NCBI GenBank assembly: GCA_036245805.1
Contig: BTRK01000003.1
Location: 39,263,215-39,327,214, forward strand
Reading direction: 5' to 3'
Length of the DNA: 64,000 nucleotides
Source of the DNA: Pristionchus mayeri
Taxonomy: Eukaryota > Nematoda > Chromadorea > Rhabditida > Neodiplogasteridae
The position numbers and the translations under genes are program-made. Shown one piece after another: positions 12,901-25,069 of the stretch. How positions within the stretch are numbered: position 1 is the first letter of the stretch; every line of letters starts with the position of its first letter. A model generated the notes under the pieces. It saw only the letters and a list, made by a program, of their open reading frames with translations, did no database searches and was not told where the DNA came from.

Positions 12901-15900
12901 AACGTTATTTCCCCAGTCCGTTCACCCTCTCACCTCCCCTCCCGTCTCTCCCCACCTCCGCTATCCCTCTCACTTGCCTTCGGGAAACTAAGTTGTTCGA
13001 AATGATACGCTACCCGTCATTCCCTCATAACGTTATTTCCACAGTCCGTTCACCCTCTCACCTCCCCACCCGTCTCTCCTCACCTCCACTATCCCTCTCA
13101 CTTGCATTCGGGTTACTAAGTTGTTCGAAATGATACGCTACCCGTCATTCCCTTATAACGTTATTTCCCCAGTCCGTTCGCCCTCTCACCTCCCCTCCCG
13201 TCTCTCCCCACCTCCGCTATCCCTCTCACTTGCCTTCGGGTTACTAAGTTGTTCGAAATGATACGCTACCCGTCATTCCCTCATTACGTTATTTCCCCAG
13301 TCCGTTCACCCTCTCACCTCCCCACCCGTCTCTCCTCACCTCCGCTATCCCTCTCACTTGCCTTCGGGTTACTAAGTTGTTCGAAATGATGCGCTACCCG
13401 TCATTCCCTCATAACGTTATTTCCCCAGTCCGTTCACCCTCTCCCATCCCCTCCCGTCTCTCCTCACCTCCGCTATCCCTCTCACTTGCATTCGGGTTAC
13501 TAAGTTGTTCGAAATGATACGCTACCCGTCATTCCCTTATAACGTTATTTCCCCAGTCCGTTCGCCCTCTCACCTCCCCTCCCGTCTCTCCCCACCTCCG
13601 CTATCCCTCTCACTTGCCTTCGGGTTACTAAGTTGTTCGAAATGATACGCTACCCGTCATTCCCTCATTACGTTATTTCCCCAGTCCGTTCACCCTCTCA
13701 CCTCCCCACCCGTCTCTCCTCACCTCCGCTATCCCTCTCACTTGCCTTCGGGTTACTAAGTTTTTCGAAATGATACGCTACCCGTCATTCCCTTATTACG
13801 TTATTTCCCCAGTCCGTTCACCCTCTCACCTCCCCTCCCGTCTCTCCTCCCCTACCCATTTCACCTCCGCTTTCCCTCTTACTTGCCTTCGGATTACTAA
13901 GCTGTTCGAATTGATACGCTGCCAATCATTCCCTCATTAGATTATCTCACCTCCGCTCTCCCACCTCCCCTCCCCTCCCCTCTCTCCTCCGCTATCCATT
14001 TCACCTCCGCTCTCCCTCTCATTCGCCTTCGGATTACTTAGTTTATTCGAAATGATAATACGCTACCCTGCAATCCCTCATAACGTTGTTTCTCCTCTTC
14101 CCTATCACCTCCGTTCACTCGCACACCTCCACTCCGTCCACCTTCGAAAGCGCACCCACCAACTTCCCTTCCTTCCTTCCCGCTCTCCCTCCCCCGGCTG
14201 AACTCGCGCGCACTCTCGCTCCGCTCTACTTAACCGCAAAAGGAGGAGAGCTCCGTAACTGTCATCGTGGCCGAGTGGTGTGCGTGCTTGTCTCGCTATC
14301 TCGAGGTCGCGGGTTCGACTCCCGCCGCCGCCCGCCGTCTTCTGCCGCCCTCCCTCTGACGGCAGGGTACACTCACATTTCTGGCCGATTTCTGAGACGG
14401 ACTGGCCGAAAAAGTGCGGACGCGACATCAAATATCGAGACGAAACAGTATAAGAAGGGATTATTGAGTGGACTTGCGATGTTTGCTCGCGTTTCCAGTT
14501 CCATCATAATGACAGGACGGGCCACAGTGCACAGATTACACAGTTTCTGTCCTTCAGGTGGAGAAGCAACTCACTTGGCCGCTTTGATGAACTTGTTCGT
14601 GGCGTTCCAGTGCGAGAGCAGCGGTGTGCCCGCCTCGTCCGCCACCCAGATCTGCAATGGAATAAAGTTGATGAAGTACTGCGTAAAATTAAGGATCTCC
14701 GTTTAAAAATTATTTTGTTTATGCAGCACCTTTCTAGTTTCGGGAGTTTCATAATTACAAGCATCCGTTTTCAGAGAAGAGTAGGCCAAAGTGAATTCCC
14801 ACCTTCTTGTACACGAAGCGATGCGGGAAGAAGTTGTCCACCTCCTGCGTCATGTTTAGAATGTACCCGACGCTGCAAGGGGAATAAATTAGTCTCATTC
14901 GTTAGAGATAGTGTCGTCACTAGTAGATATTCCCTTGCAAACAATTCGTATTTTTTAATGACCTGAGACTGTACAGAGCATTGAGAAATTCCTGAATTCT
15001 CGATCTCATGAGGTATTCCAGTTGCCACGATCTCGCTGGTTTTCACATTTTGATTCCCACTCGAAACATTGAGTAACAATAAAAAATCATATAAATTAGA
15101 GCAAGCAATGGCGAAACAGAATTGACTATTCCGTGAAATCTCTCATTTACATGATAAATCGGACTTGCGGGTCAATGAATTACAACTTTGAACCCTTCGT
15201 AATAGTGTGCGGTATGTATCTCGCTAGTGGGACAGCGAAGGTGAGCGATAGTTAGTCATAAGATGCTCCAACAACTCACTTGTTCGCCTGCAGCTCGTCC
15301 CAATTGGAAGCGTTCCACTCGCTGCCCAGGTAGAGGTAGGGGAAGATGCGCGACGGCTTCTCCAGCTGGCCCAGAATCACCAGCATCTCCCGGTCCACGA
15401 ACTCCTGTCAGGAAGGGATTTATTGTGAATGTGCAACTTCAGAGCGCCTGGTTGTATTCGCAATCACCAAGGGAAAAATACACTTTTAGGATATAGATGT
15501 GACGGGATTTACAATCGGAAAAGTGCGTGATCGTCGTACATGAAAATTTGGAAGAAAAGAAACAAACATGGAGATACGATTAATTGTATTATAAATTATA
15601 GCCCGGCTGCCCCCCGCCTTCGGCGGGGGCCCCGTCCTAGCGGCGTAGCTTTCGCAACTTGTTGATGCGCGATCTCTCCTTCCATGTTTCGCAATAGTTT
15701 CGAAATCAGAACAGACGCCATCACACTGCGCTTTATATATAGGTATAGATTCTACTAGAGACGGCATCCATTTTATTAAACACGACAGAATCGTGCTCAA
15801 GAAGAAAGCCGTGAAACACCCAATCGGAGAGGAGAAGTGGTACTAATTAAATGTCCATTCCAATTTGTTAAATAAATAACTCTCCTACTTTTAAAAAATG

Positions 15901-18900
15901 TTTTATAACTCTAAGCGAGATCGAATCGACCAGGGGAGAATACACATCATAAACGAGCATTGTGAAACACCAGATTCCAGAACGAAGAGTACCAGCAACA
16001 TCTCTTCTTTAATTTAATAATTTCCTAATTCAAAGAAATCATCACCAAAAGGAGAAAGTCTCGTGAAGCGCCCAATAATTGAGGGTGTCAATACCGTAGA
16101 ACTCACACAGTTCTCTATATTTTCACCACATTTCCATACTCATTCGCCATCTGCCAATAACAAGCCCCCCCCTCCCTTCTCACCTTGTGCTGGTCCACAT
16201 CAATCGCCGGGGTGGCTGCAGCCAGCTGGTGCTTGATGTCCCTCGTCGTCACCGCCTCCAGGTCCACCGACTGCATGATCTGCCGCAGCTCACTCCTGCA
16301 AGAGGAGGATTGAATTGATTAATGACCACACAGTATTCGGCACTTCTTCGACATTTGGCCCACCCCCCCCCCCCCCCTCCTTCCACGCCTTCCCCACTAA
16401 TTTCTAGGTATCTCTCCCTGATTTTCGGCCACACAACCCCTCTTCTATGGGGAGGGAATGAGAAATGATAAAGGAGAGGGGAGGTGGGCCAAATATCGAA
16501 GAAGTGCCCAGTATTCATTCTACAGGTGCAAGGTCGGATGAGAACTATGATTCCGCCTTTGATATATCAAAGGCGGCACGACGCCATAGTTCTCATCCGA
16601 CCTAGTGCCATTATGCATGATCAGCTGCTCCTCCTGAAAGGGACGGCAGCATCGATTAATGACCACAGCATATTCACGGGAGTTTCTTAGCCGATAATAC
16701 TGCAGCTCACTACTGCAAAAATGTAAAATATTTTTCGAACCTAGAGGAGCTACTGCAATCAACGGCGAATCATCAGTCCCTCTTTTCACTACACACCCAA
16801 ACGCGCAATCACCTAGACGCTGAACCAGCATTCACTGTCACCAGTATTCGAGCTCTAATATTTTCATATTCTCGTTAACGCCTGATCCAGCGGCTATTAG
16901 CGAAAAATCACAAATATCAAGCACCTCGCAAACACAGAATCACCAACTAAAATATTTTTACAAATTCCAGGACAAATAGTATCCTACCAGCAAAGATGCT
17001 CCAATAATCACTTAAAATTGCCTAAATAATATATAATATTATACATACAGCTGTGCGTGTGTGTCTATAGATCTGTCCAGATTGCGAAACCTACTCCGCT
17101 AGTATGGGGCTTCTGCAGGGGCACAATGGGGCAAGTTAATACATGATTACACTCTCTCCCCCACCTGAGCACCCGCTGGTCGCCGCTCTCCGCCCCGTCC
17201 CTCCCTCGCAGTCCGTCGGCGCGCAGCTCCGCCATCCACTCGGACTCCGTCGGAGACTGCTGCCTGCAACGGGAGACGATGACTGTCTATGACTCCCCAC
17301 ATCAGTTCAGCACTCTTTTATCCCCTCCTAAAATATATTCTATGCCCGATAAAAGACACAGGCACCTGCTCCTAGAAATTAGAAGAATAATAGTAATTGA
17401 GAAGGATGAGAATACCGAATCGAAAACGTGGAGAAAATATGTTAAATATTCCAAGCGAGCGGCTCTAATTTCCCTAGCCAAAAACACAGCTACTATTTGG
17501 AAATTTGTTTTGCTTTGCAGACTGGGCACACGAGTAACTCGACAAGAACAGATTACAAAATCCGCGTGAAGCGCCGAGTTAACAAGTTGGAAAATATTTT
17601 CGAGTAGCCACCAAAACAAACAACCAAAATTCCAACAAAAAGATTCAAAATATTCTGCAGGACCATATCCGCTATTTTCCCGAGCTATTGAATGTTCTGA
17701 AAAAGGGAAATAATAGAGACTGTAACAATGGAAAAGAAAATGCGTCTACTAGTGAAAGCCCCGGAAGAATCAGAAGACTTATCAAAGTCTGCGCATCACA
17801 CCCCGTGATGCCATGCACATCTGAATGCCTACGTAAGCAAGGCAGTCTTGCAGCTATGCATTGGAAGTTATTGACGTGCGAGACTTTATGTGATCAAACG
17901 CACGCGGAAATATCCAATTTCATTTACCCTTGTAACACCAAGCTGCCTGCCCCCGTAACACAGTCATAGATCGAAAAGTATGTAGATATCGACATATCAA
18001 AAAACGTACCCTCCATTAGCAAACACATCGAACTTTCTTCATCACATTGTCAGCCCCAGTGAATGAATAAAGAAAAACGTGGTACCGTTCTGGGAAAACG
18101 TGCCGCAGCTGAGAAAAACCTACCGCAGTCTCAAAATCCGATTTCCACGTTATGATTCGCGGGTACGTTTATTTTACCCGGCGACGAGGAAAAGTTAAAA
18201 AGTGATACACCGTTGGATAGAGGACGTTGAGAGTAATTAGAATCATCAAAAAGCGGCACGTTTTTCTCAAAAATAAAATTCTTAAAAATATTAAACTATT
18301 TACGCAGCATGACTTTTCGATCTCTGAACACAGTGAATGTTATCTTTACCGCTACTACCTACTCTTCCCTACCCGTTTCGCGATAATACGAACAACTCAT
18401 GACAGCCCGGTATTTTAAGAACACCCCCTTCGGCCTCACAATGCACTCGTGCCAAGCTACCTACACCTGGAAAACAGTTGGTGTACCGTCAATTCGATTT
18501 CGTCCCGGAGCAATAATATAAATCACTCACCACAGGGTGCACATCACCTCCGGCGAGGTCATCCTCTTCAGGTAGTGCTCGACGACGGCCGCGACCGTGC
18601 CCACCCCGCAGGCGGAGGAGGCGCGAGGAGGCAGCGCCGCACGCTCCGCCTCCACCGATCGATGCAGCGACTGGAAGACGTACCTGCAGGGAGAAAATGG
18701 TTATGGTTAGGACAAGATTCACTAAAAAGTAATAGAACGGGGAGAAAATTATACTTTGAGAGGTTATGTGTAACAAAGGAAAACGCAGAGTCAATTGAGA
18801 ATACGAAGCACGAGATCACTATACAGAATTAGTTCAACATGAAATCCACCAATTGCGAATTTTTTAAAAACTTTTCACAGCGGAAAAAATAAGAATTACA

Positions 18901-21900
18901 TTGCATTGGGCGTTTCAAGAAGTACCTATCACACATTTCGAAGCAGCTCTGGGATCACTCGCAAAGATATCGAGGAAATAACACCAATTTAATTGGAGGC
19001 ACTTTTTTATACAATTCTCACAACCTATGTACAAGATGGTCTGGGATCAATCTGTTGTTCCTGTCGGCGTCAAAATCCTACTAATCACATCAACTGACTC
19101 TAGCCGGGCAGTCAGAGCAACACCAAAGAATCAGTGGGATCCCGACTCACATCCATAATCCAAAAAAAAAATGCTTTTCGCCGGTCATTCATGGTTTCAG
19201 CCTTTCTTCATAACCTATGACGCCCTCATTCTGGGATGGGTGCTCGGTAAACTTCGTGAAATAAAATAATAACTCACCACATGGTCTGCACGGAGACGGG
19301 TCGGAACAGCAGCGAGTGCTCTGGACGACCATACGGACCGCCTGAAGTCGATTGATTGAAAAACATTTGTTGTTTAAACGATAAATAAATTTCCTCCCCT
19401 CTATTCAGGGATTGTTTCTAATTCCCGGCACGGCATTGAGAAAAAATTACACATATCAGACCGTGAGGATTCAAATAGTGTTTCATGCAATCAGAGAACG
19501 CAGCCAATGCCGGGTGCCCAGGCTTAAAGAATAAACAAAATTCCAATTGGCACTGAGTTCAGGTAACATCTAAAATCCCCGACTATCTCGGGTTTCAGAT
19601 GGCCAATACCCTCCTAATTGCTGGAAATATTGCAATTCCATGAACACATCTGGGTGAGAAATAACACAATGTCGTTTCTATCATACATGGGCAGGGATTG
19701 CTGTTGAGTTGCAAAATCCGGGAGGGTGCCCCTTTGTTCAATCACAATCCCGGCAGGGTTTACAGAAACGGTTACCCTAAAACTGTAAAAACTATGACGG
19801 TCATTGTCCGAAAACCGGCACTCCTGCAGAAGCCCAGATCGGGATAACAATAGTGGTTAATGGTATCGGGAGTAGAGCCCAATCAGGTAAGCCATAACCT
19901 TAGACTGCAGAACCCTGAGACATACTAAAGAAAGTTTTAGCCTAAATACTCAATCCTGTCGCTATGTAGCGTCTTTTCGAGCGCCTGCTGGAATGATGCC
20001 TAACATCAAATATCGTCAGTTCGCGGATTCCCTCCGCGTGTAGGCTAAACAGTACGACAATACAAACATGTCAAAGGGTTCGGCAGTCTCAAGGAACGAC
20101 TTACCTGACTGGGGTCTACTCCTAACACCACTATTGTTACCCCGATCTGGGCTTCTGCAGGAGTGCCCGAAAACCGAGAGGGTAGTGCTTCCATCTCGCA
20201 ATAGTGCCCACGTTTGGTTTCCATCGAAAGTAATTGTTAGTGATACCCCTTTCCTTCCCTTCCACGCGCACTCTCTATTGTCAATCAGAGCGAGAGAGCA
20301 CTGGAATTCGAGTCTCTACACTCACCCGAGCACAACCGGATGGCGCCGTCGCCTACGAGCGAGACCTGCGAGTCGCGCGTCAGCCGGTAGACCACGCCCA
20401 GCCTGCAATCGATCGATAATCAATTAGTTACGGTACTCTTTTCCGAAGGGTTCCTTCGATATTCGGGTAACCTTTTCTTCACAGACCCTTTTAAAAACTC
20501 AGCAACTATCGCCTCACCAATCATTGATCAATATTCCATCACTATCATTGTATCCCCTCCAAGTCTTCCCTCCTCTAGCCACCCTTCTCCGACTATTCCC
20601 TTGGGTCCCCCACTCTCAAATTTCGAAACACCCCCGCTCGTAAACGTGTCAATTTACACACGGTTGTAGATGCAAGAAAGGGAGAGGAGAGGGAAGAAAT
20701 TGGGAGCCCGCTGATTCACTCGGCCAGCAGTTTGTTGCTCAAGTGATTCAAGTGATTCCTATTCCCTCCCTTCCTTCGAGAGCAATGCTCTCTCCAATTC
20801 GCATGCTCTCCCACCAGTCAGACAGAGCGAGAGAGGAATAGAGAGAATGGTTGTAGATCTCCTTCTCTCGTTTGCGTTTTCCTTTCCCTAACGAGACACC
20901 ACATCATCGCGAAAATATCCAACCGTATGCTCGCAATGTTTCTCATAAATAAAGGTGAATAAGGGTACTAATCATAATAATTCTAAATATTTTTCTCACT
21001 GTCATAACAAAAGATATATCAATCCCTTTGGATAGCCTTATCTTATCTTAATCTAGTGTGGTCGAGCGAGCCAGATAGTAAGAAAATCAACACAGTAAGA
21101 TCAAAACACGTCTACACTTGGATATACCACAAAAAACTAGTCGTTTCAGATGCAATTCTCCCATATTAAAAAGTGAAAGGAGCACACTGCACTGCTCCAT
21201 CAATCACAGCAGTTGGCACTATTCAAAAAATTCCTCCATTCTCAATTTTTACCAGTGTCTTGTGCTACCAGGAACTCAGATAAGTAGATGACTCAAAAAA
21301 GTAGGAATGTGTTAAGCCTAAAAATGAAGGATTTTATCGAAGAAGTTTATCCCCCCCCAATTATCGAAGAAGTTTATCCCAGCCCACTCACGTCATCTGT
21401 CCATCGTGGTAGTCCATGCCCAGGAGGATGGTGGAGGTGTGCGGCGGCTGCTGGCCGGCGCCTCCCTTGGGCGAGGCGGGCGAGGCGAGCATCGACGACG
21501 TCATCGACATCGAAGATGACGACGTCGACGACGAGGGCACTTGTACTATCGCCAGGTAGGGCGCGTGGTCGGGAATCTGAAAGCATAGATTACATTAGTA
21601 AATCGAAATTGAGCAGAAGGTGTAATATTTTTGGTAGCCAACAAAGAACCACGGATTGTCATTCCCAAAAACTTCGAAGCATTTGATGTCCCACTACGGC
21701 TCAATTCTCGATGGCAAACAATTCTTGTGTTTTCCAATTGACGGTGATCAGAATAACAAGAAGAGAAAAGTTTAAATATTTTGTATGGAAGAAGGAGACT
21801 GTGACACACTGCAAGTAAGGCGTCGTCAAACTACATGGTACCTAATCGCAACTTGAATCTTCCGGCCGCGCAATTCAGAATTCCAACTCGAGTATCGTAT

Positions 21901-24421
21901 CGGTCATAAACAAGGATTGAATATTTGCTTAGCTGGACGAATCACATTGCAGTTAAGACACTTTCTAATCATCTATCATCCCGCTGCAACCGAAAACTCG
22001 CTCTATTATATTATTATCAATGGAGTAACTGGATGAATAGTTTAATTTTTAGAAAATGCATGAAACAAGAATACTGTTCCGAATCCACCTTCTGAATCCA
22101 TCTGATCCTCTACGACTCGAATTTGACTATTTTAAAATTACTTTCTTTATTTGAGAGTATTGAAAAAAGAAAAGAAAGCACGTACTGCAATTCGTGCATT
22201 TTCCAACTATCTCATAACCAACCACAATCCGAATCTTGCTGCCTCACCTGTCCTACTTTCATAGTTGATTTCAGGACTGGCAAGATGAATTGTTTTTTTA
22301 AAAATTGATTTCTCGATGGAATTGCGACTTTTCAAAATTCTAACCATATGATATTCTTCCCTAACCCGAATCTGCCTACTCATACATTTGCATTTGGATG
22401 CACCCGTCTAGCAATTACTCGTTGCACATCCCCCATTCCCTCTCTGCTCGGGTCCCATTGCTTGCTAGCGGGCGGGTGGGTGGTAGCCCTTCCTCCCCCC
22501 CTCTCTCTCTCTCTCTCTCTCTTCTCTCCCGGGTAATTACCCCCCCCCCCCACTGGACCTCCCCACGCCCTGTCCCACTCATGGGCTAGCAGGGAAGTAG
22601 GGGGGAGGGCTGATTGGGGCAGGGCGAGTAAATAGATCGACACTATTGTAACGAGCTATGATGTAATGGGTGGCGAGATAGCATGCCAAGGCATTTGGAG
22701 CGACATGGGCTTATAAGTGCCTAAGAGACCTATGAAAAGGTCGTTCCTTTCTACAAGCTAATGACCTGAGACATGAATAAATATCGATATTGAATCAATC
22801 GATAATCGAGGAGCACGGTACTCACGGGGGACTGTAGCCTGACGGCGACCTTGAGCGTGTCGAGCGGTCGCAGCTGTTTGACCATCAGCTGCAGGTGTGC
22901 CTCGATCTCGCAGCCCCTGAAAGGGTGATCTTTTATCTTTGATCTCTACGTTCACTGATCTTTGATATCGTTGCCTCTAAGGTACGCGCTTTTTCCATCA
23001 ACACTCTTTTGGACTCCAAGTAGATTAGGCCAGCTTACAGAAATAAGAGAGAAAGATCAGATTCTACTCTTAGGCTGTCGAATCCAGACACTAATAGAAC
23101 AAGAGCACAGTATTTCAGAAGGACTAAGCAAACCAATAGCTATGAAGCGCAAGCGAAATGTAATGTATTCCGGAGAAAATAAAGTGCAAGTTAAACACAC
23201 CCGGACAACTCGCGATTCACAGATTCGAGATATTCATGAACTATTTGCTACCGCGATTTGACCGACTCACATGGTGAAAATAATTATAATTAATGCAACG
23301 ACGTCCGATATATTCAGAACCTAATATTTACTTTTCATAATCAATAATGTAGATCACTCTTTTTTCTAATCAATATTACAGCAGGGTACACTTTGGCCAA
23401 TCCGTAATCTACCATACCACCGTGAAAAAATCGATATTCTGGTAGATCGCCGGTTCTCGTACCTGCTCGAAGTCGGGCTGGCCGCATCGGAGTGGGGCAG
23501 GATGATGGCGGCGCCCCGCACGGCGAAGAAGCACTCGGAGAGCGAGCGAGACCGCGGAGAGTCCACCGACCACTCCTCGGAGTCTGCCTGAATTAGGGGA
23601 AATTGGGTACTGTAATATGCCTGAATCATGGGGAGTTTGATACTGTAGTAGAACAAGCAATTAAAAATTAATAATTCACCTAGTACTTTTTTAAATAGCA
23701 GCGTGAGGACTAATTGGAAAGGAATGATAAACCCGCAATGCCTCGACGTCTCCTGATAACTACGATCGAAAATAGGTTTCTAGACTCAAGTTTCGAGAAA
23801 CTAGAGAAGTACTTTAGCAACGGCCGTTAACCGATTGGGACACAACAAGGAAGAGTAGCCCATAGCAACGCATGAAATCTATGAGTCAGCGTACCCGGGC
23901 AAGGGCATACCAAAACATTAAGGTGCTTTCTAGTAAGGAATTTGAAATTGTTTCAATCTCTGATCACGGAGTGACGTCATGAGGAAATACAGAAACATAA
24001 ACCAGGAAGCGCCACAGAATCTCGGCAATAAATGCACTCGTAAAATTCCGCAACGCCCACCACTCTTTTTTACCACACAAAATCGTCGAAATAAAGTCTG
24101 TTTCGCCTACTGTTTTGCACAACTTTCCACCACTAAAAGCTAATCAAAGCGCGGCACAAGTTTTGCTCGAGTTAGCGGCCCTTAATCGAATGGTGGGAAC
24201 ACTTGTTATGAGTCATGGCCGCCGCACAGGCAAAAGTCGATGAAAAAGAGTCGGGAAAGCAAGGGTTTTCCGACAAAATAGAGCTGAAAGCTGGTCAAAC
24301 AACTCACGGAGGATTCGCCGTCATCGGGGAAGGGCGAGGGAGAGCGCTGCACCTGCAGCAGGGCCATCGCGTCGTCGTCGTGTGATCGAGTGCCCGCTCG
24401 GGGCAGCCAAAACCGGGCAAA
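9916..24421 (-). CDS. ssh: Slingshot-type cofilin phosphatase, 15 exons, complete
   Basis: Slingshot phosphatases remove the inhibitory phosphate from ADF/cofilin and so promote actin turnover. Exons: 24367-24308, 23587-23463, 22916-22826, 21576-21392, 20402-20326, 19341-19278, 18683-18531, 17263-17165, 16295-16184, 15404-15280, 14872-14803, 14651-14575, 10653-10551, 10329-10208, 10075-9916 (540 aa, all phases agree). The start MALLQVQRSPSP matches the family start. The SSH-N domain follows, with LSECFFAVRGAAIIL, HLQLMVKQLRPLDTLKVAVRL, ILLGMDY and RPVSVQTMW. A DEK-C-like segment (about 286-338) and the phosphatase domain (about 342-487) come next. The active site is VHCKKGISRS with Cys423 and Arg429; Asp392 is the likely general acid. 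The Ser/Gln-rich tail is short. An acceptor (AG 24423-24422) precedes the ATG by 54 nt. Confidence 0.94.
11090..11230. repeat. Two GC-rich hairpins at the left end of the minisatellite
   Basis: CTCCCGCCTTCGGCGGGAG (about 11147-11165) is a perfect stem closed by a TTCG tetraloop. GCTCGCCGCTACGCGGCGAGC follows within 30 bp. A similar CCCCCGCCTTCGGCGGGGG lies at about 15611-15629 in the next intron of the same gene. Confidence 0.75.
11217..14060. repeat. 128-bp minisatellite array in Slingshot intron 12
   Basis: The phrase ACTAAGTTGTTCGAAATGATACG recurs every 128 bp (11323, 11451, 11579 and so on to 13896), giving about 20 near-identical units with degenerate units at both ends. The plus strand is strongly pyrimidine-rich (CACCTCC, CCCGTCTCTCC), so the gene's own transcript is purine-rich across the array. 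Variant bases (CCTTCGG or CATTCGG; CTCATAACG, CTTATAACG or CTCATTACG) recur in blocks, including a 384-bp (three-unit) higher-order repeat: the pair carrying CGTTCGCCC near 13178 reappears near 13561. Confidence 0.97.
14266..14340 (+). repeat. tRNA-like sequence, probably tRNA-derived SINE or tRNA pseudogene
   Basis: An A box (TGGCCGAGTGGT) and a perfect B box (GGTTCGACTCC) are spaced as in a tRNA. The T arm folds perfectly (GCGGG/CCCGC around TTCGACT). The anticodon stem TCTCG/CGAGG has a 6-nt loop, one short, and the 5' end GTCATCG has no pairing partner at the 3' end. It is therefore not a functional tRNA but could carry an internal RNA polymerase III promoter. Confidence 0.6.
16339..16508. 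mobile_element. 170-bp foldback MITE with 8-bp target duplication
   Basis: The terminal repeats begin GGCACTTCTTCGACATTTGG and pair with the matching end near 16485-16508. CAGTATTC flanks the element on both sides (16331-16338 and 16509-16516), an 8-bp duplication as made by hAT/P-type transposases. A C16-type homopolymer sits inside the left arm. It has no coding capacity and lies in Slingshot intron 8. Confidence 0.85.
16525..16608. repeat. Small palindromic element, copy 1
   Basis: AGGTCGGATGAGAACTATG and its inverse complement bracket an inner palindrome (CCGCCTTTGATATATCAAAGGCGG). A shorter relative lies at 45070-45123 in the REEP gene. Confidence 0.85.
16609..16735. repeat. Degenerate duplicate of the Slingshot exon 9 acceptor region
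   Basis: GCATGATCAGCTGCTCCTCCTG, then CGATTAATGACCACAGCATATTC, resembles 16273-16338 (exon 9 start and adjacent intron). The reading frame is not preserved. Confidence 0.5.
19818..20166. mobile_element. 349-bp foldback element with 10-bp target duplication
   Basis: Arms of ~140 bp pair end to end, starting GCACTCCTGCAGAAGCCCAG on each strand. The flanks are the perfect 10-bp direct repeat CCGAAAACCG (19808-19817 and 20167-20176), a length typical of Mutator-like or related transposases. It has no coding capacity and lies in Slingshot intron 5. Confidence 0.88.
22495..22552. repeat. CT microsatellite and poly-C run
   Basis: A (CT)n tract at about 22500-22520 and a run of C at about 22540-22550 inside Slingshot intron 3. 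Confidence 0.85.
23189..23295. repeat. Dispersed ~105-bp repeat, copy 1
   Basis: Contains CGCGATTCACAGATTCGAGA and CATGGTGAAAATAATTA. It is a close direct copy of 37460-37565 in a MOB4 intron. Confidence 0.8.
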
Positions 24422-25069
24422 CTGAATGGGAAAGTGTCGAGTTTTAAGGCAAAGTTTACGATTTAAAGCCAAAATTAATCATTTTTAAGCCAAAATTTAT
24501 GATCAAGTCAAATATCAACCAAAACCGGGCAAATTAAACGGAAACGGGGCGATTTTAAAGCTACAATCGACGATTTCAAGCCAACTATCGATGAGCAAGA
24601 GGGGAAAGAGGAGGAGGAGAGTGATGCTCGGCTGGCGGCGTCGATTCCCCGATAGGAATGAGTGATACGAGAACAGAGAGAACGAAAACAGGAGCGAGGA
24701 AAGGTGAAAACAGGGAAGAGAAGGGATGGAGGGGGAGGAAGAATGATAGCGGAGAGCAAACAGTGCGCACTCTGACGCGCCGCGCGCGCCCCCGCAGGCA
24801 TTGCGCACGGATTGTGCACCGCGAGTGCGCAAAGCGAGCAGACTACAAACTACGATGATACCGTACCTTTGTTGGTAAATATTTATGGAAATATTTTATT
24901 TTAAAAATCATTTTGACAACTTTCCAGTAACATTCGTGAGGTCACCAACAGGTTGAGACTGTTTTCCTTTAGTGCGTATTTCACAATGGTGCAAGGATTT
25001 ATCTGGATACCACGAGAATTATGACACAGGATTCAACAACTTTAACATACATGAAAACAACAGATGAGA
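24368..25069. promoter_or_regulatory. Interval between the RAD51-paralog stop and the Slingshot start
   Basis: About 700 bp holding the 3' UTR of the RAD51 paralog and the outron of Slingshot. There is a short internal duplication around CCAAAACCGGGCAAA (24410 and 24521). A GC-rich CGCGCCGCGCGCGCC stretch near 24776 could be a core promoter. No other gene is seen. Confidence 0.5.

Noticed and set aside
11217..14060. CRISPR array
   Set aside because: Units are contiguous 128-bp repeats with no unique spacers, in a eukaryotic intron.
14266..14340. Functional tRNA gene
   Set aside because: The acceptor stem does not pair and the anticodon loop is one base short.
14086..14706. 206-codon plus-strand open frame
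   Set aside because: It covers the tRNA-like module and a Slingshot exon in antisense, with no domain.
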